Shown here: piece after piece, positions 9,668-18,266 of the stretch | Layout: the number at the start of each line of letters is the position of its first letter | How positions within the stretch are numbered: the first letter of the stretch is position 1 | Origin: CAZGNZ01 sp964527215 | GTDB lineage: Bacteria; Fidelibacterota; Marinisomatia; SCGC-AAA003-L08; JACNLC01 | Direction of reading: 5' to 3' | NCBI GenBank assembly: GCA_964527215.1 | Contig: CAZGNZ010000032.1 | Span: forward strand, 1-53,091 | Length of the DNA stretch: 53,091 nucleotides | Notes under the pieces: generated by a model | The model's input: only the letters and a program-made list of their open reading frames with translations | What the model was told of the DNA's origin: nothing | Database searches by the model: none | Program-made: the position numbers and the translations under genes

Positions 9668-10183
9668 ATGAATTTAAAACTACTCAAATTAAATTCCATC
9701 ATCATCTGGCAGCAGCTGCGGGGCAAAATCAAAAAAATAAGCTACCCTGTTGAGTACCCGGTCGAAAAAGGCAGCTTCCATTCCATTCTTGTTTGTTTTC
9801 CCACTGATGAGAAGCATTTTCGAACTGCGTGGAAATGTTTTCGAGTCCTGTTAGATAATGAGACGGCTCAGGGACGGTTCTCATTGCTGGTTTCGCAGAA
9901 CAATGCTGTATATCTTCCCAATGTTTCCGGCAATGTCATTCCCTTTGAACTCGAACGCATTGATGAAGTGGAGCTTTGGGGAGCGTATGATATGGTACTC
10001 AACCTGAATCCCGTCTTCAATCTGAATATTGCGGGATTTTTAAGCCGCATCCCGGCCAAGTACAAAGTGGGGTTTGACCATGACTTCGCGGATATGTTCT
10101 ATAATCTGCAGTTCCGCATGGACCAGAATGAGACCCCGTCAGATGGTTTCCAGTTTATGTTTCAACTGATAATGGATTCATGA
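9668..10183 (+). CDS. Unknown protein, possible degenerate glycosyltransferase-9-like fold
   Basis: About 171 residues, not confidently recognised. There is no signal peptide or membrane segment. The middle (FHSILVCFPTDEKHFRTAWKCF) and the later block LNLNPVFNLNIAGF...AKYKVGF recall the N-terminal half of heptosyltransferase (GT9) proteins, but no sugar-nucleotide site is present. That resemblance is only inference. The ATG at 9668 is used; a GTG at 9647 would add seven residues, and neither has a good SD site. The stop overlaps the start of the GlmU-like gene (ATGA), so the two are almost certainly co-translated and may work together in cell-surface sugar metabolism. Confidence 0.75.
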   Translation: MNLKLLKLNSIIIWQQLRGKIKKISYPVEYPVEKGSFHSILVCFPTDEKHFRTAWKCFRVLLDNETAQGRFSLLVSQNNAVYLPNVSGNVIPFELERIDEVELWGAYDMVLNLNPVFNLNIAGFLSRIPAKYKVGFDHDFADMFYNLQFRMDQNETPSDGFQFMFQLIMDS

Positions 10184-11361
10184 ATTACATCCTGTTTGAA
10201 GATCACAATATAAAATTGCTGGCTCCTTTTGCCATTAACCATGCTTCTTTTGAACTGCTTTGCGGTGTCTTTCGGACAATTGACCGCCTGAGGAATATTC
10301 TCAAACCGGAAGACCGGCTGGTTCTGGTTACCCGGGAGGAGATTTCCGATTTGGTACAGGAACGGTTCCCGGATCTTACCGTCAATCCTGAAATGATTCC
10401 GGAAGGACAGGCATTGAACGGTGCATGCCTATGGGACAAAGACGGGCTGGCTGCAGCCGGACAGCAACCGGTTATGACGGATGACGGAGTGCCTGTTTCA
10501 CGATTTCTTGATGAGCCGATGCGGCAGCGCGATTTTGATGCGTGGATATGCGAATCCCATTCCCCGAATCAGTCCGGAAAAAAGATCGTCCGGTTCAGAT
10601 ATCTCTGGGATGCAGTTCTTTACACAGGCCGGCAGATTGAAAGGGACCTGCCTGATGTATCCTTTGGTTTGACGGGCAGTATTCATGAAAGTGCCATTTT
10701 GGTGACTCCGGATCAGATTCGAATGAATTCCGGTGCAGTGTGCCGCGCCGGTGCGGTTCTGGATGCATCCGCTGGACCGATTATTCTTGATACGGATGTC
10801 CGGATTGATATTGGAGCGCTGATACAGGGACCGGTATATATTGGTCCGGGTACTGTGGTAAATCCGGGAGCGAAGCTGAGATCGAATGTTTCTCTGGGTC
10901 CCCGATGCAAAGTTGGGGGCGAACTGGAAGATGTCATCATTCAGGGATACAGCAATAAGCAGCACGACGGATTTCTGGGGCACAGCTTCCTTGGAGAATG
11001 GATCAATCTTGGTGCAAATACCAATAACAGCGATCTGAAAAATAATTACGGAACCGTCAGATTTCAGTTCCCGGATCAACCCATTCAGTCCGGCGAACCG
11101 TTTTTAGGCCTGATGATGGGTGATCATTCAAAATCCGGGATTTCCACGATGTTCAACACAGGGACATATGTGGGACTCGGGGCCAATGTATTCGGCAGCG
11201 AATTTCAGCCGAAGCATATTGCATCTTTCAGCTGGGGAAACACACAGCGGGTGGATCTGTCGAAATTTCTGGATACCTGTCGCAAGGTTAAAAAACGCCG
11301 TCAACTTTCCCTTTCAGATGCCGAAATTCAGTTCCTTTCAAATTTGCACGGCGGATTCTGA
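10180..11361 (+). CDS. GlmU-like sugar nucleotidyltransferase/acyltransferase (Bacteroidota type)
   Basis: A 393-residue cytosolic protein. The N-terminal half is a divergent nucleotidyltransferase-like region starting NYILFED. The C-terminal half (about 180-330) is a left-handed beta-helix with hexapeptide repeats such as ILDTDVRIDIGALIQGPVYI and GPGTVVNPGAKLRSNV. This matches the alternative GlmU family of Bacteroidota, thought to make UDP-GlcNAc for peptidoglycan and lipopolysaccharide. The usual GlmU signature GxGxRM is absent, so the uridylyltransferase role is by family, not by motif. Translationally coupled to the preceding small gene. Confidence 0.85.
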   Translation: MNYILFEDHNIKLLAPFAINHASFELLCGVFRTIDRLRNILKPEDRLVLVTREEISDLVQERFPDLTVNPEMIPEGQALNGACLWDKDGLAAAGQQPVMTDDGVPVSRFLDEPMRQRDFDAWICESHSPNQSGKKIVRFRYLWDAVLYTGRQIERDLPDVSFGLTGSIHESAILVTPDQIRMNSGAVCRAGAVLDASAGPIILDTDVRIDIGALIQGPVYIGPGTVVNPGAKLRSNVSLGPRCKVGGELEDVIIQGYSNKQHDGFLGHSFLGEWINLGANTNNSDLKNNYGTVRFQFPDQPIQSGEPFLGLMMGDHSKSGISTMFNTGTYVGLGANVFGSEFQPKHIASFSWGNTQRVDLSKFLDTCRKVKKRRQLSLSDAEIQFLSNLHGGF

Positions 11362-11603
11362 TCGGATTCGGCTCATCCGTACGAAGCAGTCCAATTGCAT
11401 CCAAGGTTGGCAGATGGACTACCGCATCTGCGGCATGTTCGTATTGTTCCCGGGATGGAAATGGGTTGTTTTGCTGTCAGGTTTCAAACTGGATTGTTTG
11501 CCGCGGCTGGGAAAGGCTTGGGAAATCCAGAAATCCAAGCATTAAAAACTTGGTGACGGGTTATTAAACAGATTATATTTCTGCCCAAATTTTGGGAGGA
11601 AAA

Positions 11604-12029
11604 ATGGAGCAAAAGGGAATCGAGGGCATCATCTGTCCGGCTTGTTCAACACCCATAGATGAGGAATTTCTTTCAGACCGCCTTGTTTGTCCGCACTGTC
11701 AGAAAAATCTGAAGCAGAAAAAATATCTGGCCTTTCTTGAATTTCTTATGATGCAGGGGATCGTGACCAGTATTGATTTCTTTGATGAAACTCTATACGG
11801 GGATGAAATCAAAAAAAGTGATGAGGCAGATGAGCTAAAGGACGAAACTGATCCGGATGAATATGAAAACAAACAGCAGAAATTTGAACAGTATGAAGAT
11901 GACATGGAAGTAAAGGAATCCGGGGAACAGGAAGAACAGACCTCCAATCAGTGGGACAGCATGGATGAGGACTGGCAGGAGTTTAACCGCAAGCAGCGGG
12001 AACTGGACGAAAAAGCCAATAAGGAGTAA
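11604..12029 (+). CDS. Zinc-ribbon protein with acidic tail
   Basis: A 141-residue soluble protein. Residues about 10-36 form a zinc ribbon (CPAC, then CPHC). The rest is very rich in Glu, Asp, Lys and Gln and is probably disordered or coiled. GGGAGG five bases before the ATG at 11604 fixes the start; an upstream TTG would place the SD site inside the gene. Function unknown. It is followed after two bases by a DUF3467 gene, so the pair may act together; such small ribbons often serve as adaptors for nucleic-acid or protein binding. Confidence 0.8.
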   Translation: MEQKGIEGIICPACSTPIDEEFLSDRLVCPHCQKNLKQKKYLAFLEFLMMQGIVTSIDFFDETLYGDEIKKSDEADELKDETDPDEYENKQQKFEQYEDDMEVKESGEQEEQTSNQWDSMDEDWQEFNRKQRELDEKANKE

Positions 12030-12031
12030 TT

Positions 12032-12355
12032 TTGGAAGACTCAAAAATCAAACAGCAGAAACTGAACATTGAACTGGATGAAAAAATCAGCCAGGGGGAT
12101 TATGCCAATCTTACGATTGTCACCCATTCACCGGCAGAGTTTGTCATGGATTTCATATCAGTTCTGCCCGGGATGCCCAAGGCCAAGGTGCGTTCCAGAA
12201 TAATCATGGCTCCCCAGCATGTCAAAAGCTTAATGAAAGTTCTGCAGGACAATATCAATAAATACGAAACAAAATACGGTGAAATCAAAGCGGTTCAACA
12301 AGCACCGATAAAAAATTTCGGCTTCAAATCTTCCGACGGCGAACTTCCTAACTGA
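12032..12355 (+). CDS. DUF3467 protein
   Basis: A 107-residue protein matching the DUF3467 family in its core: YANLTIVTHSPAEFVMDFISVLPG, then KVRSRIIMAPQHVKSLMKVLQDNI. The family is widespread and of unknown function. The start is TTG at 12032 with AAGGAG seven bases upstream, overlapping the end of the zinc-ribbon gene; no in-frame ATG lies near the conserved start of the domain. The last eight bases overlap the convergent PAP2 phosphatase gene. Confidence 0.88.
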   Translation: MEDSKIKQQKLNIELDEKISQGDYANLTIVTHSPAEFVMDFISVLPGMPKAKVRSRIIMAPQHVKSLMKVLQDNINKYETKYGEIKAVQQAPIKNFGFKSSDGELPN

Positions 12356-12941
12356 CATTCCGCTTTTTTCGGGCAGCCCACATTTTTGCATTAAAAAACA
12401 TGCTGCTCAGTTTTTCCCATATGCGTACGGACAGGTAGCCGTATGCCCAGCCGATAAACCCTCCGGCCAGAACATCCAGGGGATAGTGTACACCAATGTA
12501 TACTCTTGAAATGGCCACCAATACCGCAAAGCTCTTAAAAATTACCGTGAATCGCCGGTAAAAAATCGAAAAGACCATAGCCACACCCATCATATTGGCG
12601 GCATGATTGGAAGGGAAGGATTTATGTTTTCCGCCTTCCCCCCCAAGATGGTTGACCTGGTCACTGCCCAGTTCATACCAGGGTCGGTCCCGCAGTTCAA
12701 AATCCTTGATAAAGCCGCCTGTCTGATCACAAAGCAGAATCACCAGCGGGATGCAAACCATTAGCGCATACCGGCGGCGTTTGTCAATGATCATAAGCAG
12801 TATCCAGAATATCACCAGCGGGATTATCCAGTTCGCCGGTTTGTCAAAAACTGGCATAATGCGGTCGAAATACCGGTTTGAAATCATTCTGTTGAAAAAA
12901 TCAAACAGTGTCAAATCAACCGATAAAATAAAATCCCACAT
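12348..12941 (-). CDS. PAP2-family membrane phosphatase
   Basis: A 197-residue integral membrane protein with about five or six helices. The three phosphatase motifs are present: KDFELRDRP at 79-87, PSNHA with His113, and SRVYIGVHYPLD with Arg146, His152 and Asp156. Relatives dephosphorylate undecaprenyl pyrophosphate or phosphatidic and phosphatidylglycerol phosphates; which applies here cannot be told. A longer insert (NHLGGEGGKHKS) separates motifs one and two. The gene stands alone on the minus strand, ending eight bases inside the convergent DUF3467 gene. Confidence 0.92.
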   Translation of the reverse strand: MWDFILSVDLTLFDFFNRMISNRYFDRIMPVFDKPANWIIPLVIFWILLMIIDKRRRYALMVCIPLVILLCDQTGGFIKDFELRDRPWYELGSDQVNHLGGEGGKHKSFPSNHAANMMGVAMVFSIFYRRFTVIFKSFAVLVAISRVYIGVHYPLDVLAGGFIGWAYGYLSVRIWEKLSSMFFNAKMWAARKKRNVS

Positions 12942-13175
12942 ATCGTTCCGTTTCAGTTACAAGTTATCGGATATTTCAGCAGTTCAGAAGTTAAGAATTC
13001 TTTGATTCATCAGTTGCCTGGCTGTACGACTGAGGTGCATAAATCGGCAGACAGAACGAATAAATGCGACCGGTTGAATTCCCCGCGGCTTGTCACGAAA
13101 TCCTGGATTCAGGGTGTGCTATGGGATTTAACCCATAAGATTGGGATTCTGAATACGGATGCAACTGCCGGATTG

Positions 13176-15188
13176 CTAGGTCAGTCCTTCCGCCACCAGT
13201 TCGGCGATGTCCTTGACTTTCATGTTTTCTTCCTGGCCTTTAAAGCGCATGGCATCGTCCATCATGATCATGCAGAATGAACAGGCTGTGGCAACCGTCT
13301 CGGCACCGGTTTCAGCCGCTTCCTCGAACCGAAGCACGTTGATCCGGTCACCTTCCTCAATATCATGCCACATGTTGCCTCCCCCGGCACCGCAGCAGAA
13401 ACTGTGTTCATGATTTCGGTTCATTTCCAATAATGTTCCGTCTTTCATTATTGTGCTGATGATTTCCCGCGGTGGTTCAAAGATATTGTTGTGCCGTCCC
13501 AGGTAACACGCATCATGATATGTAACACTGCCGGTCAGATGCGCTGCAGGATTCAGTTTTCCCTCCTTCATCAAACGGGAGATGTATTCGCTGTGATGAA
13601 TCACTTCATAATCACCACCGAAGGCAGGGTATTCATGCTTCAAGGTATGAAAACAGTGCGGGCAGGGAGTCACAATGGTATTGAACTCGTATTTTCCCAG
13701 AGTATCGATGTTTTGGATTGCCATTGTTTCAAACAGGTATTCTTCCCCCATGCGGCGTGCGGAATCACCGGTGCAGGTTTCTTCTGTGCCCAGGACGGCG
13801 TAGTCAATTCCGGCGCTTTCCAGAATTTTTATCATTGACTGAGCCACCTGCTGATTCAGCGGATCATAAGCTCCGGCGCAGCCCACCCAATAGAGCACAT
13901 CCGCTTTTTTCTTGTCTTTAAAAACCGGCGGGTTCAGTCCCGCATCTGATGCCCATTTCAGACGGTCCTTCTTGGGGAATCCCCAGGGATTTCCGCTTTG
14001 CATGGTTTTTTCCAGACTGTCGCTGGCCTGTTCAGGAGGTTTTCCTTCCGAGAGAACCAGATATCGCCGCATCTCTGTGAATGTGGGCACGTGATCCACC
14101 AGAACCGGACATACTTCCATGCAGTGTCCGCAAGTGGTGCACGACCACAGTTCCGTTTCGCTGACGGTTTCCCCAATGAGATCGCGCTTTTCACCCAGAC
14201 CCAGTTTCTCGGCGTATAAATTGTGTCGGATATCAATAATGGTTTTCATCGGAGACAGTGGTTTACCGGAAATACTGGCAGGGCAGACTGAAGTACAGCG
14301 GGCGCATTCCGTGCATGAAATACTGTCCAGCAGCTGTTTCCATGTAAACTCCTTAACAGAACTGACTCCCAGTGAAATATTCTCAATGTCTGCCTCGGGA
14401 TCTTCCATCAGTTCACCGACATGCATCGCATTGATTGTGCCTCTCGCCGAATGATTGGTGAGGGCGGCATTCACGATGCCTGCCAGCGCATGAAACATTT
14501 TTGTCAGGGGCAGAATGGCAATAAACAGAAGAGAAGTTATGGCATGAAACCACCAGAGCGGAATTTCCAGTGCTTTCCATGTTGCCGGTGAAGCCCATTT
14601 TGAAATCCAGTACCCAACCCAGGAGGCGGAGGCGGTTTCGGGCTGATGAGCTGCCAGCCGGGCGGCTTCGGCAAGAAATCCCCCCACCACCAGAATCAGC
14701 AGCAGCAGGAGAATACCTGTATCCCCCAGCAGATTCAGGCGTCCGCGGAATGCATCCTGCGGGAGAACTTCCGGTTTCATGATGTGGCGCCGGACCAGTG
14801 CCATCACAAGCCCTGCAAACAGCATCATTCCTCCCAGATCATTAACCCACGCAAACCAGGGCGTATCCAGATTCGGGAGAAAATCCACCAGGATCCCGCG
14901 CGCTGTGGCAAAATCGATCGTTGTGGCTATAAAAAGTTCGATAAAGCCCCAGCCAAGCAGGAAATGCATGACTGCCGCATAGGTAAACCGTTTTGATAAA
15001 ACTTTTTTTTGCCCGACTCCAAATGTCAGTCCGCTGAGGATCATCTGCATTATGGTCGGGGTGGCATACTTGACCGGCTGTCCTGCTTTGACCGTCCAGA
15101 ACCGGCGGAGGTTATAAATCAGTACTGCGACAAATAGAAATGCAATAATATAAAAATATGCTGGATATTCGTACATAAACTCATACAT
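13176..15188 (-). CDS. Membrane Fe-S oxidoreductase of the ETF pathway (NarI-like plus HdrD/GlpC-like)
   Basis: A 670-residue fusion. The first 240 residues hold about five membrane helices like the cytochrome b subunit of nitrate reductase. Two [4Fe-4S] motifs follow (CTECARCTSVCP near 290 and CTTCGHCMEVCP near 345). The C-terminal half carries two CCG domains (VTPCPHC, YHDACYLGRH, FCCGAGGG, ATACSFC), which bind a non-cubane cluster in heterodisulfide reductases. GGGAGG before the ATG supports the start. Genes for EtfA and EtfB lie upstream on the same strand. Related proteins pass electrons from reduced ETF to menaquinone, linking beta-oxidation to the respiratory chain. The quinone step is inferred from family and context. 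Confidence 0.9.
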   Translation of the reverse strand: MYEFMYEYPAYFYIIAFLFVAVLIYNLRRFWTVKAGQPVKYATPTIMQMILSGLTFGVGQKKVLSKRFTYAAVMHFLLGWGFIELFIATTIDFATARGILVDFLPNLDTPWFAWVNDLGGMMLFAGLVMALVRRHIMKPEVLPQDAFRGRLNLLGDTGILLLLLILVVGGFLAEAARLAAHQPETASASWVGYWISKWASPATWKALEIPLWWFHAITSLLFIAILPLTKMFHALAGIVNAALTNHSARGTINAMHVGELMEDPEADIENISLGVSSVKEFTWKQLLDSISCTECARCTSVCPASISGKPLSPMKTIIDIRHNLYAEKLGLGEKRDLIGETVSETELWSCTTCGHCMEVCPVLVDHVPTFTEMRRYLVLSEGKPPEQASDSLEKTMQSGNPWGFPKKDRLKWASDAGLNPPVFKDKKKADVLYWVGCAGAYDPLNQQVAQSMIKILESAGIDYAVLGTEETCTGDSARRMGEEYLFETMAIQNIDTLGKYEFNTIVTPCPHCFHTLKHEYPAFGGDYEVIHHSEYISRLMKEGKLNPAAHLTGSVTYHDACYLGRHNNIFEPPREIISTIMKDGTLLEMNRNHEHSFCCGAGGGNMWHDIEEGDRINVLRFEEAAETGAETVATACSFCMIMMDDAMRFKGQEENMKVKDIAELVAEGLT

Positions 15189-15607
15189 ACTGCCTCCCGA
15201 AAGGATTGTTTGTTTGCTTTGCTGCAGAATTAACCGGTGATATTTGAGACCGTTGATCCGGAATGGATTCCTGAAAAGATCGCTGTCACGTCAATTGCAC
15301 CCGGCCAAAGGTGAGGTCAGTTTTTCAGGCTGCATACAGTCACTGTTCTTCAGGCCTGCTCAAAGATGCGGGTGACTGATGTGTCCCATAAAATTCCCTC
15401 GTTTGTCAAATATCTCATATAAAAAAATATGATTTGGAATACCGGTCGGAATCAATGGTATTCAAATACTGCAACAATAATTATCTGTACATCTGATTCA
15501 GAAAAAATGAATGCAACGATGATGGCAAGTTGAGAGAAAACCACAGCCCTGAATGATTTCAGGGCCGGGATAAATTACTGGAAATTTATATTTGAAGGAC
15601 AGGATAA
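15189..15607 (-). other. Intergenic region between etfA and the Fe-S oxidoreductase gene
   Basis: 419 bases with no credible gene. The only structure noted is the perfect hairpin GCCCTGAA/TTCAGGGC at 15545-15564, just past etfA. The rest looks unstructured and could hold a promoter for the oxidoreductase gene. Confidence 0.6.
15543..15566 (-). terminator. Possible terminator after etfA
   Basis: Read on the minus strand, an eight-base-pair stem (GCCCTGAA with TTCAGGGC, four-base loop) is followed by TGTGGTTTT. It lies about 40 bases downstream of the etfA stop. The T-run is weak, so it may be an attenuator or a stray piece of the family 1 repeat, which shares the CCCTGAA/TTCAGGG motif. Confidence 0.4.
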
Positions 15608-16561
15608 TTACTGGGCGGCTTTGATGGCTTCCGTTAGTTTCGGAAGTATTTCAAACATATCCGCCACGATTCCAAAATCAGCGATTTCGAAGATTGGGGC
15701 GTTTTCATCCTTATTCACGGCAATGATATTATCAGACCCCTTCATACCCACCTGATGCTGAATTGCACCGGAAATGCCAAGGGCCAGATATAATTTGGGA
15801 GATACGGTCTGTCCTGATGAACCAACCTGCCGTTCGTGCGGCAGCCAGCCGTAGTCCACTACCGGGCGGGAAGAGCCGATCTCTGCATTCAGCGCTTCAG
15901 CCAGCTCTTTAATCTGGTCCATGTTTTCTTCCTTGCCGACACCACGCCCAATGGCGAGTATATTGGCAGCGCGACTCAGATCAACAGTGCCTTTGGATTC
16001 CTGGAATTTCTCGCCGGGGCGGATACTGCCGGGGACCTCAGCCAAATCAGCTTGTATGGTCCGGACAGCTGCAGAACCATTTACAATCTGATCTGCCCGG
16101 TAGGAACCGGACTGAATGGAGACCAGAACCGGGCCTGACACCTTATAGTCGGCATTAATTTTCCCCTGGTAGATTTGACGGGTTAACACCAGTCCGTCTT
16201 CATTCTTGGTTCCAATGCAGTCGGACAGAAACGGTACACCGAGACGTGCACTTATCCGCGGAACCCAGTCCCGAGCCTGATAGGTGTGCCCGAAAATGAC
16301 AATATCCGGTTTTTCAGCTTCAATAAGCTGAGAAATGGCAGCAAGATATGCCAGGGGCGAATAACTTTTCAGTTCCGCGTTATCAATATGAATCACTTCA
16401 TCCAGCTGATATCCTGTGATTTCTTCCGGAATGATTCCCATTGTCACAGCGCTGATGGTTCCGCTGGTTTTTTCAGCCAGCTGCTGCGCGCCTGCCAGTG
16501 CTTCCAGCGCATTGCGGTTAACGGCTCCGTTTTCCTGTTCAATAAAAGCAAATATTTTCAT
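15608..16561 (-). CDS. etfA: Electron transfer flavoprotein subunit alpha
   Basis: A 317-residue cytosolic FAD subunit of the ETF heterodimer, which accepts electrons from acyl-CoA dehydrogenases. The conserved C-terminal FAD domain is clear: GSSRPVVDYGWLPHERQVG, then SPKLYLALGISGAIQHQVGM and NIIAVNKDENAPIFEIADFG. The N-terminal alpha/beta domain pairs with EtfB. A GGGGG SD site precedes the ATG at 16561, nine bases after the etfB stop. The Fe-S oxidoreductase gene follows after a 420-base gap. Confidence 0.96.
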   Translation of the reverse strand: MKIFAFIEQENGAVNRNALEALAGAQQLAEKTSGTISAVTMGIIPEEITGYQLDEVIHIDNAELKSYSPLAYLAAISQLIEAEKPDIVIFGHTYQARDWVPRISARLGVPFLSDCIGTKNEDGLVLTRQIYQGKINADYKVSGPVLVSIQSGSYRADQIVNGSAAVRTIQADLAEVPGSIRPGEKFQESKGTVDLSRAANILAIGRGVGKEENMDQIKELAEALNAEIGSSRPVVDYGWLPHERQVGSSGQTVSPKLYLALGISGAIQHQVGMKGSDNIIAVNKDENAPIFEIADFGIVADMFEILPKLTEAIKAAQ

Positions 16562-16569
16562 TACGCCCC

Positions 16570-17346
16570 CTATATGGCTTTGATATCGTTTTGAAGTTTG
16601 TCCATCAGCTGAGTGACGATTTCATCCGGAGATCCGGAAATATACTCCGTTTCCTTTGTTTTCATGGGGACATAAATTTCTTCGAGGACCAATTTGGGTG
16701 TCAGGTCGTCGACTGAAATATCCGCAGCCGTCAGCGTGGCGATGGGTTTTTTCTTCATCATCATAATACCGCGCAGGGATGCATAGCGCGGTTTGTTGAT
16801 ACCGGACTGAATGGTTAAAACTGCAGGCAAATCCAGCTCTGTCCATTGAAACCATCCGCCCTCCAGTTCACGCTTGACCTTCATAACGGATTCACTCGCG
16901 AACTCGGTTCCCACAACCAGGGAGGCATGTGGCAGATTCAGCATTTCAGCCAGCAGGACTCCAACCTGAGAATTTCCTGCGTCATCAGACTGCAGACCCG
17001 TCAGAATCAGATCAAAACCTTCCTCCTCCAGTGCGGTTTTGAAAACCTTTGCAAGAGACAGGGAATCCAATTGCTCATATGCCGGATCATTAATAAATAT
17101 CCCTCGGTCTGCGCCTTTGGCCAGACTGTCTTTAACCACCTGCAGTGCAGATTCCTGTCCAAGTGAACATACGACAACTTCACCGCCCTGGGCTTCTTTC
17201 ATAAGCAAAGCCTCTTCAAGGGCATAGGAATCACATTCATTGGTTGTATATGTGAGATCCTCTTCCAGTATTGATTTGCGGTCATCAGCGATTCTGATCA
17301 GAGAATCTGTATCAGGAACCTGCTTTACCAACACACATATTTTCAT
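16570..17346 (-). CDS. etfB: Electron transfer flavoprotein subunit beta
   Basis: A 258-residue partner of EtfA, of the usual length. It shows the start MKICVLVKQVPDT, the nucleotide-binding LILTGLQSDDAGNSQVG motif near 118-134, and the ETF-beta signature region VKRELEGG...LPAVLTIQSGINKPRYASLRGIM. It normally binds AMP and contacts dehydrogenase partners. It is the first gene of the unit, with GGAG six bases before the ATG. A 900-base gap upstream presumably holds the promoter. Confidence 0.96.
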   Translation of the reverse strand: MKICVLVKQVPDTDSLIRIADDRKSILEEDLTYTTNECDSYALEEALLMKEAQGGEVVVCSLGQESALQVVKDSLAKGADRGIFINDPAYEQLDSLSLAKVFKTALEEEGFDLILTGLQSDDAGNSQVGVLLAEMLNLPHASLVVGTEFASESVMKVKRELEGGWFQWTELDLPAVLTIQSGINKPRYASLRGIMMMKKKPIATLTAADISVDDLTPKLVLEEIYVPMKTKETEYISGSPDEIVTQLMDKLQNDIKAI

Positions 17347-17928
17347 TGTTGCTCCAAGTTAGAAAGTTCAGTTTCAACCATTTGAATAAGGGGTTTTATT
17401 CGGCTCCGAAATTACAAAATAAAAGGATAATACTATCCAGATATTTTTCGAACCAACATATATGCCGGTCCTGATGTCTGAAAAATCACCGCTTGTTTTG
17501 TCCGGCTCACAATCATTTCAGGAGACTGTCTGCAGGAAATTGACCTTTGCCGTTCGGAATTATTTTTCGATATCAACATGAAATTACAATGCCTGGCGAC
17601 CGTTTATTAACCAGGATTTATAAGAATATTCACGTCACAGGTTTATGCTTCCGGCTCTGAAAATAGTTGTGATCGTATAATTTCCGAAAATAATTATAAC
17701 AATATTAATATCTCATATTTAAGATGTATATCATTTTAATAGCTATTATTTATTATGATATCTAAAACTGCAACTCCCCATAACCGTCTGATCCAACTTC
17801 AATAAAAGATCATGCAGCCAATTCCGGCTGAATATCAAATGAATTTACCGGTTCGTCGATTGGACTGATTGCAGAATTATTGCATTTTTATCTGCAGTAA
17901 GAATTCGTGAAATGGCTGGAGGGATGAT
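17347..17928. other. Gene-free AT-rich spacer upstream of etfB
   Basis: About 580 bases with no credible gene. The stretch about 17680-17770 is markedly AT-rich (ATTATAACAATATTAATATC and similar), unlike the surrounding DNA, and may carry promoters or upstream elements for the divergent transcription units. No riboswitch or repeat family was recognised. Confidence 0.5.
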
Positions 17929-18180
17929 ATGGGTCTAAAAAGAGTCAAACGTCCTGTTTGCCGAATAAGACAGTTGATACTGCAGATGAATCCGCCGCTG
18001 CTTTTACTCAAAATGTTCTGGATTAACACTTCCATCATTCGGCTGAAGGTATTTGGTATTCGAAACGCAGTCTGTATAAATTTTCCATGTTCCAATTTAA
18101 GATTTCCATTGGAATCAGTCCTTTTCCCGGCCAGATTTACACACCAAAAGAACTGCAGAGGGCAATCCATTTTTCTATGA
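17929..18180 (+). CDS. Possible small basic protein (83 residues)
   Basis: Not recognised. Support is local only: GGAGG seven bases before the ATG, a complete frame of 83 codons, and a stem-loop with a T-run starting right after the stop (ACGGAC/GTCCGT then TTTTCT). The protein is rich in Arg, Lys, Leu and Ile, with five Cys and a moderately hydrophobic middle, but has no clear signal or membrane helix. Codon use is not clearly like the neighbours. It could equally be a small RNA ending at this terminator. A minus-strand frame over the same DNA has no such signals. Confidence 0.35.
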   Translation: MGLKRVKRPVCRIRQLILQMNPPLLLLKMFWINTSIIRLKVFGIRNAVCINFPCSNLRFPLESVLFPARFTHQKNCRGQSIFL

Positions 18181-18204
18181 ACGGACAAGGTCCGTTTTCT
18201 CACA
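18180..18204 (+). terminator. Likely intrinsic terminator
   Basis: AACGGACAAGGTCCGTTTTC forms a six-base-pair stem with a short loop followed by TTTTCT. It sits directly after the stop of the 83-codon frame and before the DUF5916 gene, so it would end a short upstream transcript. Confidence 0.5.
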
Positions 18205-18266
18205 AGTTTTTACAATTAGGGGGATGATAAATAGCGGTAAGACCGATAATATTGAACGTCTATATA

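Noticed and set aside
17877..18203. Minus-strand frame of 108 codons opposite the 83-codon frame
   Set aside because: No SD site, no recognised product. The SD site and terminator in this stretch are on the plus strand.
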